A DNA stretch of 64,000 nucleotides, taken from NCBI GenBank assembly GCA_964034945.1, contig OZ035960.1, positions 84,072,148 through 84,136,147 of the forward strand, written 5' to 3'. This document shows positions 43,664-54,068 of the stretch, piece by piece. The notes beneath the pieces are model-generated. The model worked only from the letters and a program-made list of their open reading frames with translations. It searched no databases and was not told the DNA's origin. Made by a program: the position numbers and the translations under genes. The stretch's first letter is position 1; each line of letters begins with the position of its first letter. Source of the stretch: Chrysopilus asiliformis (Eukaryota; Arthropoda; Insecta; Diptera; Rhagionidae).

Positions 43664-44640
43664 AGTTGACAACTAAAAACTGTAGAGCGGTATTTAAAAA
43701 ACTGAAAAAATGTAATTTTGCTCCTAATATAAAATTGTTGAATTTCCTCAAAACTTTTATAATTTACAGTTTTGCATATTAACACACCAATGCTAGAAAC
43801 CAATTTTCGCATCAAACATTCATTTTTTGCTATTTTTTTAAACTCCTTGAGGACATTTGATTTTTTTGCTATTTTTTACACTCCTTGAGGTTAAGCAAAA
43901 ATTTAAAAGAACGGTATTATTAAATACTAGCTTACATACCCATCGTTGCCGAGTTAAAGTTTTTCGTATAAGTTTATGAATACCAAAAGAACCAAAAAGA
44001 ACTTAAAAACTTTTGAGAAAAATCTTATCCTTGCAAGACTTTCCATTTCGAATTAGTCTGACACCGTATTCGTGATCACCGACCCCGAAAACCCACTAAT
44101 GCCATTTTTCCCCGGAAAAAAATGGGAAAAATGATATTTGCGTTATCCTTACAGGGCCTTCCGTTTCGAATTCTATCACCCCGAGAAAAATAGGGAAAAT
44201 GATATTTGCGTTGTCCTTACAGTCAGTCAGTCAGTCAATCAGGTTAAACGATTTTATATATATATAGATTAAAGTTGATCTAGGTATGTACATTTTTTGC
44301 CCTTGGACTTGTATTTAGCGAAAAAAATATGTTTTAGGTATAAAAACAAACGGTGACAGTTCATTTAGAAGATATCGGGTGGTGGTTCATATTAGGGAGT
44401 GGTCCTTATTGTGGCACGATTTCTTATTGCGGCATCATACCTTAACACAAGCGATTATTGTTTAAAAAAAAGTAATGGAGAGTTTATAATACAATTAATA
44501 TATATTATTTATGAAAAAAATATCATTTACAGTATTATTGTTTTGCTACATAAACAAGTTTTTGTCATCGTAATGATGATGGCTAGTTAATTGAGTGTAA
44601 CGTTTTTTTAAAGATATGATATTAATAACAAAATTGAGTA
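43664..44640. other. Repeat fragments upstream of the mucin-like gene
   Basis: About 43800-43890 repeats TTTTTTGCTATTTTTT and CTCCTTGAGG. About 44035-44225 holds two reversed 122-bp-type units, and 44218-44270 a GTCA tract followed by TATATATATAG. No gene. Confidence 0.5.
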
Positions 44641-44658
44641 ACCAATTTTATTCCAACT

Positions 44659-44664
44659 TCAGTT
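44659..44664 (+). promoter_or_regulatory. Possible initiator TCAGTT
   Basis: An arthropod-type initiator (TCAGT) 26 bases before the ATG of the mucin-like gene. No convincing TATA box was seen at -30. Confidence 0.25.
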
Positions 44665-44684
44665 CTTCACCAAATAAGTTCGTT

Positions 44685-45619
44685 ATGAACTATTTAAAAT
44701 TAATAATATTTTTAATTGGATCAGGTAATTAATATTTACAAAAGCTAGTATTTCAAACCCTAAAGTCACGAAAATTTTAGTATCTTCTCAAACAAGTTAT
44801 ACAACTACTGAGGCGGCAACAACCAAATTTAATAATGGAACAAATTTAACAACACCATTGTCTAATAAATCTAGCACTCTTTTGCCTGAAAATATTACCA
44901 AATATTCTCCTACACCGACTTCTCGCCCTAACCCATCACCCACTAGTAGCAACACAGCAAATACCATTTCAACACCATCAGGAGTATTGAATAACACAAC
45001 TGCTGGCACATCAACCACACCATTAGTAATACCAAATACTACGATTGACCCACTAAAAAATACAACAATTGAAACCTCTAACAATTCAACAAATGAAACA
45101 CCAATCAACTCCACAGTCAAAACTCCAAACAACACTACAGTGGAAACAACAACAGGCGCCACTATAGCACCAGTCAACAATACGGTTGACCCACTGAAAA
45201 ATACAACAGTTGACACCTCTAAGAATTCAACAAATGGAACACCAATCAACTCCACAGTCAAAACTCCAAACAACACTACAGTGGAAACAACAACAAGCGC
45301 CACTATAGCACCAGTCAACAACACGGTTGACCCACTGAAAAATACAACAGTTGAAACCTCTAACAATTCAACAAATGGCACACCAATCAACACCACAGTC
45401 AAAACTCCGAACAACACTACAGTTGGCACAACAACTATAACACCAGTCAACTCTACTATAATTGAAATATCTAGTAACGCTTCAACTGATAACCCAATGA
45501 ATGTATCGATTATTACAATTGGAGGAAATCAATCATATGTGAATCAGTCTTCTGGATCTAGTGTTTCTCAATCATCGTTGGATCCAAGCTATCCAGGTGC
45601 TTTGCAATATTTTAAATAA
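44685..45619 (+). CDS. Secreted mucin-like Thr/Asn/Ser-rich protein
   Basis: Exon 1 (44685-44724) encodes a hydrophobic signal peptide start, MNYLKLIIFLIGS. A 56-bp intron (44725-44780; TCAG|GTAATT ... ATTTTAG) joins in phase 1 to exon 2. Exon 2 is open to TAA 45617 and encodes almost only T, N, S, P, V and I. It includes about 2.7 copies of a 47-residue repeat (DPLKNTTVDTSKNSTNGTP...; DNA period 141 bp) and more than twenty N-X-S/T sites. This composition and signal peptide mark a heavily glycosylated secreted or surface mucin, for example gut, salivary, glue or eggshell; which one cannot be told. No transmembrane or GPI segment was seen. The gene may continue: CAG|GTGCTT at 45596 is a possible donor in phase with the exon at 48430. 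No homologue is recognised. Confidence 0.6.
45020..45440 (+). repeat. 141-bp coding tandem repeat in the mucin-like gene
   Basis: Unit starts at GACCCACTAAAAAATACAAC (about 45049), then about 45187 and 45328; it keeps the reading frame. Confidence 0.9.
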
Positions 45620-46293
45620 CATATTATCCTTTTTAGTCTCGTCTCTCCTGAATAAGGAAATAATAATCCAATTTTCACTATCGAACAAGTCACCCAAAAG
45701 ATTTCGAAAACTTTAGTCTGTATGTCCATCTCTCTGAATAACAATTACGCGGAAATGTATTTCAAAGTGCACGGAAAAAACACGGGGGAACCGTTTCATC
45801 AAAGTTGCATACTCCAGTCCCATATTTATGGAAAAAAACGGCATACAGTCCCCAATTTTTTTTTCACACATTCCAACAACAAAAATTATTGTATTATTTT
45901 ATTTTGTATAATTACTCCCAAAATTATGGAAGACCTGTCACAACAAAAAGTTGAGGAACATTCCGTTTTGTAAGGGAATCAATCCTAAAATGAAAGGAAT
46001 GAATTCTAAAAACGTTGTAATGTCTCCATTGATTATTGGACTCTCTCCTATGTATATGCGACACATTCTCATCTGAAATAGGATTCATTCCCATAATTAT
46101 AGCACCAAGCCCTATCCGAATAGGATTCAATAATTTTTTTAATGGATTGTGTCCAATCTAAATGAGACAGACAAAAACTTGAGTTATCAATTATGCGAGA
46201 TAGGGAAGATCAAGGAACTTGAAAATATTCGAGATATCAAACAGCTCGAGTAATAAAATGTCCTGTAATTAAAAATTTCTTCAGACACAAGTG
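45620..46293. other. No gene seen
   Basis: AT-rich. A few GGAATCAATCC/GGAATGAATTC-like words recur at 45970-46130. If the mucin gene is spliced downstream this would be intron. Confidence 0.4.
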
Positions 46294-46296
46294 TTA

Positions 46297-46636
46297 GGCT
46301 ACAAACAAAGTGAATGCGATGAACTATGCGGTGCAATGTACGATGCTACGGAAACCACTGAACTAAATGAAAGCGCTCATAGTGGACACGATGCAATGTA
46401 CGATGCTGAACGATCAACTCGCAAAATTGTTATGAAATTTATTTCCGAAGTGTTAACAAATGTGGGTTTTTATTCATCTTGGGAATACTTTTGGTTAGAA
46501 ATGATTGAAATGGCTCCCTTGAAATGACAGCTGTCAAAGATTGTTTACATCGGATTCCACACTATGTGCACCCGTCGTTTACAACCGTATCGGACATCGC
46601 ACTGCATAGCTCATCGTATTCACTTTGTTTGCAACC
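46297..46636. mobile_element. Harbinger-like MITE with TTA duplication
   Basis: Inverted ends of about 45 bases (GGCTACAAACAAAGTGAATG and complement of GGTTGCAAACAAAGTGAATA), flanked by TTA at 46294-46296 and 46637-46639. Inside, GATGCAATGTACGATGCT-type words repeat. Confidence 0.85.
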
Positions 46637-47008
46637 TTAGAGTGATAGTATGATAGTATGCAAGTCCAAACTATATAAACCACGAGTTCACAAATGCGAA
46701 TTATAATCGAAGAAAAAAAAATGGCTTGAATTACCATTTTCTCTGAATCCTATTTGCATAGGGAGGAGTCCGCCAATACTTAGGATTTCTTTTCCATTTT
46801 TTTTTTGTAGAACTGAGTGGTACATAACATTAGAGTCACTTCTAAAAACAATGGGAACGATATTTTATAGGAACACGGAGGATTATTGTCGTAGAAACAA
46901 TTCGGCACGTTAACGATTTTTAGGTTACTATATTTATCATGGAATCGAGACTATCACGCCGCTGATATAAAGCCTATGAGACTAACTCTATACCTGTCTC
47001 TCTATCTA
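46637..47008. other. No gene seen
   Basis: Unremarkable AT-rich sequence between two DNA elements. Confidence 0.5.
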
Positions 47009-47576
47009 TCGGGTCTTTCAACACGGACATAACAATTTTGTATTTAAATAAAACACAGAATAATTGAGATATCGGGCTGAAATTTATTCCAGGTGTAGTG
47101 GACATGTTACAATTAAGTATGAAATTCGATGTCGTTCATATGGCCAACGCGAGCATTGCACTGATTGATTCTTTGGAGCCAATTTTCCACCATTCGTCCA
47201 CACTTATCGGCCGGAACGTTGGTAATTTCGCGTTCGATATTGTTCCTGACCTCCTCTAACGTTGTTGGCTTGTTGGCATAAATCAACGACTTAACAAAAC
47301 CCCATAAAAATAAATCCAACGGCGTTAAATCACATGAGCGAGGTGGCCATTCGACCGGACCATTTCTCGAGATTACACGATTACCGAACTTCTCCTTCAA
47401 TACTCAGAATTTCAGTAGTAAGTTTTAATAATTTCCAAACGTTGCTCGTTCGTGAACTTCACCATGATAAAAATGCAAACCTTGACTGAGGTTTTAGCAT
47501 TGCCAGATCATAAAAAAGTTTTAGGGTGCGTTTTTATTAAAATACAAAATTGCTATATCCTTGTTGAAATACCCTT
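47009..47576 (-). mobile_element. Deleted mariner-family element, copy 1
   Basis: Ends TCGGGTCTTTCAACACGGAC and (complement) GGGTATTTCAACAAGGATAT. It has the same internal deletion junction as 56123-56692. Encodes a remnant on the minus strand (47400-47113: GPVEWPPRSCDLTPLDLFLWG ...), the third catalytic region of the transposase. Confidence 0.88.
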
Positions 47577-47639
47577 TTCATCCTGCCGTCTACTATAGAA
47601 AAAGACTTTCTTCTTAATGACCTCCGATGTCAGGAAATT

Positions 47640-48350
47640 CGGCAACCTTTATTCTGGATAAAACATAATTATTAGGATATAGTTAAAGTGAAGTCGAACA
47701 TTTTTTAGGCAAGTCGGTCCGAGGCCTGTTTTTATTGCGAGCATGTAGTTTGGCGTGTTTCCCGGTAGCCTTAAAAGGTTTCTAATAAAAAACCGTCGCA
47801 GCCTTTCGACCGGTTCATCCACAAATACCCCACAAACTTGAGCAGCATAACATAACACAGACTGAGAGGCTGCTTCAAAAACTTTATATTTGTCCCAGTG
47901 CTTGTCTTTCTTCTTTCCCATAAACGATGCCCATGTCAAGTCAATGGCACCTCTTTCAGTCTATCCTTTAAATGGGATTTAAAAGACAACGACTGAAACA
48001 TCTCCACCTCAAGATATATGAAACGGCTTACTTTCGCCACCAGAAAGCAATTTTTCATCCCTTTAGCGAATAACGACAACTTTGATTTTTACACTGTTAG
48101 GCTCCATGTTACACAGTATTGTTCAAGTCTATTCAACATATGTGGCAGTTTCATAGGACTGTCGACCAATAGAACAACATTATCCGCGTACATTAGAATT
48201 CATATCTGCCGGTCGCTAACTGTGACACCTTTCAGTAGTTCGTCATTTAGATTGTTCAAAAATCGGGTAAATAGCAACAAGCTCAACAAACAACACTGCT
48301 TGATGCCAGATTTTGTTCCGAATCAGCTACACTAATGGCATCTTTAGTCC
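47640..48350 (-). pseudogene. Dead LINE reverse transcriptase and C-terminal part
   Basis: Read on the minus strand from about 48350: an RT segment with GIKQCC, LLFTRFLNNLNDEL and MYADNVVLL (catalytic YADD changed to YADN), then thumb-like sequence. The frame 47939-47649 has WDKYKVFEAASQSVLCYAAQV and RFFIRNLLRLPGNTPNYML, the usual region after RT in LINE ORF2 proteins. Several stops and frame changes. It is 5'-truncated; clade not assigned. Confidence 0.8.
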
Positions 48351-48429
48351 CCAGATACAATATATTAGTTTCTTTCTTTCTTTTTTTTTGAAAAAATATG
48401 TAAATGTTTTCTCATTACCATTTGTTTAG

Positions 48430-48653
48430 ATTATCCGATGCCAGTAGAACAGCCAATACCACTTAATCAATGGTACAATTTATATATTTGGAGTCCACCA
48501 GGGCAATGGAAAAATAGGGGGAATAAGCGAAATAATAAAAAAAAGTGGCAGCGAAAGGTGAAGAAATGGAAAAAACGCAACGAGCGAAAGGACAGTAAGG
48601 AAAGAAAATGGAAAAATAAAAGAGAGAAAAAAGAACGAAAATCTAAATGGTAA
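48430..48653 (+). CDS. Candidate exon of the mucin-like gene, basic region
   Basis: An acceptor (ttgtttag) at 48429 precedes an open frame reading YPMPVEQPIPLNQWYNLYIW and then about 50 residues of almost only K, R, E, N and W. It needs one base from the previous exon, exactly what the possible donor at 45596 supplies (G+AT = Asp). It either ends at TAA 48651 or splices at TG|GTAACT (exon end 48649, phase 2) to 50634. No known domain. The basic tail could bind acidic polymers, which is speculation. Confidence 0.4.
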
Positions 48654-48659
48654 CTATAA

Positions 48660-49420
48660 TCTTCACTTAATTATTTCTTCTTTGTAAACATAAGTACACT
48701 TACACGTTTATGCATGTGATTTTAAAATTAATGGCGCTATTCTGGCTACTATCAATGACCGGTCACTAGTCATAACTCGGTCACAAGATCGAGGTAAATC
48801 ACAACTTGTGTATTTTTGGTATTCTGTGCGTCGACAAGTCACAATTACTGTTAAAGTTGTGACCGTCTCGGGAACAGGTCACAAGAAAAAAACTATTTCA
48901 TGACCTTTTTTATCGAATGCGGTATTCCCTGAGTTCAACGTTGACGATTCTCGGTTCGTTTGGCAAACAAAGAAGACTCTTTTGCGAAAAAAGAAAATTC
49001 TTGTATAAAATGTTCAGGTATTCGAATACATCTCACCTTTTTCTCTAACTAGAATTTGGACCCGGCTTCGCCCAACTAGAAGTGTAAATACGACAATATA
49101 TAGGAAAAGCAAATTAAGTTGGGTATAAATCAGATAGCCTAGAGAAATCGGTGCTTGCATTTTTTTTTTGCGGCAAATGGTTTATCAAAAATTGAAAAAA
49201 AAGGAAAACAAATTGTGGCATATAAAATATCTATAAAATACTGGACACAAACTTTTGCTATGAAATTCTAAAAAAGATTCCCGTAACAAAAAATTTAAAA
49301 AAAAAGAAATCTTGCATTAAATTTTCGATAAAAAAATGAAGGTGAAGAAGAAACCGTCCACAGAATCTGCCTTCAACAGTTTATAGTACACGTTCTATCC
49401 ACCGGCAATGATTGAGTATA
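48660..49420. other. No gene; palindromic-word repeat
   Basis: 48750-48900 contains GGTCACAAG, GTCACAATTACTGTTAAAGT and GTGACC words in both orientations, as at 4930-5170 and 17510-17890: an undefined MITE family. Confidence 0.45.
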
Positions 49421-49423
49421 ATG

Positions 49424-49930
49424 TTTATGGTGAAACCAAAGGGTATATTAACTTTGCCATACCGTTTGTAGCGCCAAGATCCCGTCATCACACACAAAAA
49501 TGAATTATACCAGTGTGTTTAGAATTTTTGCATGTCCGTCCGTCTGTCTGTCCGTCCGTCTGTGGCGCGGATTGCGGGCGCTCGGATTGATCTAGAGACT
49601 TGAAATTTTGCGCAGATCCGGTTTTCGTAAAGTGCGAGGCTAAGCTCGTTCATGGGCAAAAATGGACTATTAGGTGGGGTACCCCACATACGAACGAAAA
49701 CGTTTTTTGTGAATATCTCAAAAACGGTGCATCTTATCAAAAAAGTGCAAGAACAAAAGTTATTTAGGATATGATTCTACATAAAACTCCCATACATCAA
49801 AATCCAATTGAAGTAAATTTAAAAAATTCTTTTTGGAAAGTTTGACTTCAAAGTGGAATTTTGGTACAACTGTTCGAATTTTGATACGAATATCACCATA
49901 CGGATCTCCAATGATTGCCAGATTGGCAAT
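49424..49930 (+). mobile_element. Mini-me-like GTCY repeat, copy E
   Basis: Complete apart from the first bases; ends at the hairpin GGCAAT and is fused to copy F in opposite orientation. Confidence 0.78.
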
Positions 49931-50286
49931 CAAAAAACGTTTTCGTTCGTATGGGGGGTACCCCCCCCCCCCCCCCCCCCCCTAATGGTCCATTTTTGCC
50001 CATTAACGAACTTAGCCTCACATTTTACGAAAAACGGATCTGTGCAAAATTTCAAGTCTCTAGCTCAATCCGTGCGCCCGCAATCCGCGCCACAGACAGA
50101 CGGACAGACAGACGGACAGACAGACAGACGGACAGACAGACAGACGGACGGACATGCAGAAATTAAATATTTTTATCATTCTAAACACTCTGGTGTAATT
50201 CATTTTTGTGTGTGATAACGAGATCTTGGCGTTACAAACGGTAAGGCAAATCTAATATACCCTTTGGTTTCATCATACGGGTATAA
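49931..50286 (-). mobile_element. Mini-me-like GTCY repeat, copy F, inverted
   Basis: Reads from the right (TATACCCGTATGATGAAACC) through the GTCY tract to the C/G palindrome, then stops. The 22-base C run (49961-49982) is far longer than in other copies. Confidence 0.78.
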
Positions 50287-50633
50287 ATATTACTCTGTAT
50301 CTTTCCAGTTCAACTGACAATAATTTACATGTACTTACAAGTAAATATATTTTTTGTTTGCATGTGCCAGGTTGTTTTATCGCCAAATTTTTTAGTTCAC
50401 CTTGTGCAAGTGTAAGGTTTACCTGTCCTGAGCGAACTGCACTAAACTTGTTAAAATATCTTACATCGCCACAATCCCTGTCTCAAACGTAATCTACTAC
50501 TGTAGACTAACTTCACTTTCTCTAAAAACTCAAAAAGTTTCAACCATGAAATTAGTCTAAATACTTGAATTGCTTGAAAATATATTCTGTTTAATAATAT
50601 ATCAAAAAAAAAATTTCCTTCGTTTATTTTTAG

Positions 50634-50727
50634 GAATAATCGAGACAATGAAAAAAGGCCCGAAAATCGCCGACGCCTCACAAAGATGTTTGAGATGTTA
50701 TCACGGCAGCTAGATTTTTTTTCTTAA
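50634..50727 (+). CDS. Candidate terminal exon
   Basis: After acceptor tttatttttag, one leftover base then NNRDNEKRPENRRRLTKMFE..., stop TAA 50725 and AATAAA at 50791. Its phase fits the exon at 48430-48649 (TG+G = Trp), and its charged composition continues that exon's style. No known domain. Confidence 0.42.
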
Positions 50728-50790
50728 TTTAAGATGAATATATCTAGTAAAGTACATAACATGATGTTCTTATTAAAAATCATTTAAGAA

Positions 50791-50796
50791 AATAAA
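50791..50796 (+). promoter_or_regulatory. Poly(A) signal AATAAA
   Basis: 63 bases after the stop of the exon at 50634-50727. Confidence 0.45.
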
Positions 50797-50850
50797 TGTC
50801 GATGCCTTAGCCATATGTTTTTAGCCATATATTATTTTGTGTCATTGTAG

Positions 50851-51079
50851 GAGCGGTGTAAGAAAGACTACCCAGCAACAGTTCACGATTTTGATGGACT
50901 TCATGGAAGATAATGAAGGGCTGGCTAATGGCAGAATTAATTCTGCGAACGCCAGAACAAAAAGCGACGACTTGTGGAATCAATTGCACCTAAAATTAAA
51001 TGTTGAAGGGCCGCCCACAAGAGATGCAGAAGGATGGAAAAAAGTGATATTGCATTTGTATTCAATTGCAATAAGATAA
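50851..51079 (+). pseudogene. Zeste-like Myb/SANT DNA-binding domain exon
   Basis: After acceptor gtcattgtag it reads RKTTQQQFTILMDFMEDNEG ... ARTKSDDLWNQLHLKLN ... GPPTRDAEGWKKV. This matches the Myb/SANT-like domain of Drosophila zeste-type regulators, which also occurs in the accessory protein of Harbinger elements. After KKV the expected continuation is lost (likely a frameshift) and a stop follows at 51077. Probably a transposon relic; a host exon is possible. Confidence 0.65.
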
Positions 51080-53526
51080 AAATGGGTCCGAGTCTTTTAT
51101 TCGGGGTGCAATTCCACAGGAAACAATGAACTTCCATCCGGAGAAAATTGCATGTCTTAAAGAAATGCATATTTGCATTTGAGAAAAAACATTTTTATCC
51201 CGGATGAAAGTGCATTTTTTACGGACAAATACACAAGGGACTAACATTTTTTTCTAAGTTGTATGTCTGTGTCACGCGGAAACTAACATGTATAAATTTG
51301 TAGATATGGGCAGATTTAAAGTCAAAGGTTAAAGCTGCGTACACTTTTGACAGTTCTTACTTTCAACAATTTTCCATTTATAGCTTGCAACCATAAACTG
51401 GCGAAGCGATAAAGATATAAAATTCAAACTAAGCGAAACATCGTTTTCTTGGCGAAGCGATCGAGTTATAAAATCGCACCACAGGTAAATTTATTAAGAT
51501 GTGTTCCAGATATTTTGCCTAGACTTCAAACAAAGTTTAAACTGGAGACCATTCGCCAAAACCTACTTGATAATAAAAAAAAAAACATTTCCTGTAATAT
51601 TCACCTAATTGTCCATGTCAAATAAAACTATTTTCACAATGAAAAAATGTTTGCCGCTTGTAACAACGATAATATAAAATATTATTCTTGCTCACCATTA
51701 CCTCTTTTATAAAGAATAGCATAACATTTATCAACGAAAACATTAGGAAAACCGAAAAAAAAATATTTCTGTGGTGGCATTAATCTTTTTGCGCAAAAAA
51801 AGTTAAAAGTTTGTTCACCGTCTTTCATTTATTTTTCTTTGTTGTAATATACTATTGTATTTCAAAATTTTCGTTTATATAATTTTTGTCAAATGCACAT
51901 TCTTTTCAAGTCATGTGGACATTTTTCACATTTTAGTGAATTGAAGATGACAGTTTATATTTTAGTTGTTTAAAAATAACTTTAATATTAAATCAGTTAC
52001 AGAACGTTAGCATAAAAGAAATCGCTATTATTTTGTGCGTTTGAATCAATTCTTAAAATATCTGATATATTTATAAGATTTTTTTGGTTATCCTCATAGA
52101 GGTTTCGTGAGAATTTTTTTTACAGTCAGCCTAAAAACCCCAAATACTAATTTTACCGAGAAAAAGAAAAAAACGATATTTGCGTTACCCTTACAGGACC
52201 TTCCATTTCGAATTTTGAAATTCTAACATCAGATTCGTGAGAAGCGACCTCTTAAACCTATTAATGATCATTTTCCTGAGAAATAAATTAAGAAAAGATA
52301 TTCGCGTTATCCTTGCACGAATTTTGTCCAAGCAGGTAATGTTGCGCAATTCCTTTTTTGGCTTTGAAAATGTTTAAGAAATAATTTGTAAAAGTTTAGA
52401 AAATTTTCAAGCTCGTTTTTATATTTTCATGCATTCTTGGACTGTTAAATTGAGTGATTAAACAGAATAATTTACAATGAGAGAATAAAAAAAATATGAT
52501 TGAGGCAAACATAAAATTGTGGTAGCATAAAAAAATTATTGCTGTTACAATAGATGCGATTTTTTAAAGCTACCATCGACTTTGTTTTAGGTTGTGTCCC
52601 AAATATTCAAGATTTGAGAATTTTTCGCAATCCAAACTTGCATTCGTAAGAGTGAATGATCCATAGTCTATTAGATATTCTAAACGCATTAACTGATATA
52701 TACTTGTGGTTTCTAATCTTTTCAGTGGTCTGGACTCCTTGGAATCTCAAATTACGTTCTCGCACACCCTTGAAAAAAATTTGAGGAACTTTCAAATGTA
52801 TTTCACAATGTTTTGATAGTAAAACATGTTCTGCGGGGAAAAAAGGAAAAAACCTCGGGGGAAAAAAATTTAGAAAAGCCGTAAGTAGAAAAGTTGTGGA
52901 AAGAAACAAGTCTGTGGAGTCTAAGTCGAGGAGTCGGGATCAAATTATTGCTTTAAGAGTTAAGGTCGGTTAATTTTCAGAAAACAGTGAATTTTCGGAG
53001 AAATTTTGTAGACTCCAACTCCGAACCGGTTATTCTGCCTCCATTGGCCACTCTATATTTCATTTTCCATTTGGGGTTTGAGGGGGTTTAACAATTTTTT
53101 TAGCCGAAGGAGTTGAGGTTGGAGTTAGACCTTGGATATTCAAAAATTTGAGGAACCGAAGTCGAAGGGTGAGCTACAGACTTCACAGCCCTGGAAAAAA
53201 TTCCGTACGCGAAAAGTTTCACGTGTCAAGTTTTACTGCAGTGAAACCATCAAGAGGGTATAATATGTTTGTTCGAATAGAACTAATCGTCGGACAAAAA
53301 TGACGAATCGAATTGATTTTTACATGACCGTTTGTCTGGCGTACTATTCTTAAAAAATTAAGTTGCGATTAGCTCAATTAAATCGTAGAAATTCTTGATT
53401 TAAATAATTTAAGTTGTACATAAGTTGCTAAATTTCGTTGGTGTAAACGGCACTTAATGAACTACACATGTTACACTCACTTAATAAAGTGAAATTCAAC
53501 AAAAAGTTCTATGAATTTTATGAACA
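51080..53526. other. No gene seen
   Basis: AT-rich. 52125-52335 holds two reversed 122-bp-type units (CGTTACCCTTACAGGACCTT). 53250-53350 is a short old mini-me-like piece (AATCGTCGGACAAAAATGA). Open frames are featureless. Confidence 0.45.
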
Positions 53527-53534
53527 TTGTATAT

Positions 53535-54060
53535 TAGGGATGTCAAATTTTTGAAAAAAAACCGGTTTTCTGTTAAACCGGTTTTTAAGACTTCGGTTTA
53601 AACCGGGCCGGTTTAACCGGGTTCAAAAAACCGGGTTTAAAAAACCGAGTTTAAAAAAACCGGGTTTAAAAAACCGAGTTTAAAAAAACCGGGTTCAAAA
53701 AACCGGTTATTAAAACACCGAAAAACCGTTCTGTTCAAATTGGGTAGGTTAGGTCTTAGACACAACAAATACACTATAATACAAACAAAAGACATGAAGT
53801 GCCATATAATACATTAAGAGGCCATAAATGGCACAATATAATATTCTATTTGGTCTGTAGAAGTGTTTCTGACAAACCAGTTGCACGAAAATTGGTTTAA
53901 AATTATTTTTGCCGTACAAAAAAAACGATAGGTTTTTTTGAACGGTTTTTGACTTTAAAAAAACACACCGTATAACCCTGCAAAAAAACACCGAAAAAAC
54001 CGGTTAACCGAAGCAAAAACACCGGGTAAACGGTTTAAGCGGTTACTTTTGACATCCCTA
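53535..54060. mobile_element. hAT-like MITE filled with ACCGGTTT words
   Basis: Ends TAGGGATGTCAAA and TTTGACATCCCTA, flanked by TTGTATAT and GTGTATAT (8 bp, one mismatch). The termini carry many AAACCGG(G/T)TTTAA words in both orientations (53560-53730 and 53995-54045). Confidence 0.85.
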
Positions 54061-54068
54061 GTGTATAT

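Noticed and set aside
44725..44744. A 20-base intron after the signal peptide exon
   Set aside because: Too short for insect splicing; the acceptor at 44780 gives a normal 56-bp intron and keeps the frame.
44797..45450. 217-residue minus-strand frame rich in Val and Leu
   Set aside because: Shadow of the mucin-like exon: the repeat is open in the antisense frame too, but splice sites and signal peptide support the plus strand.
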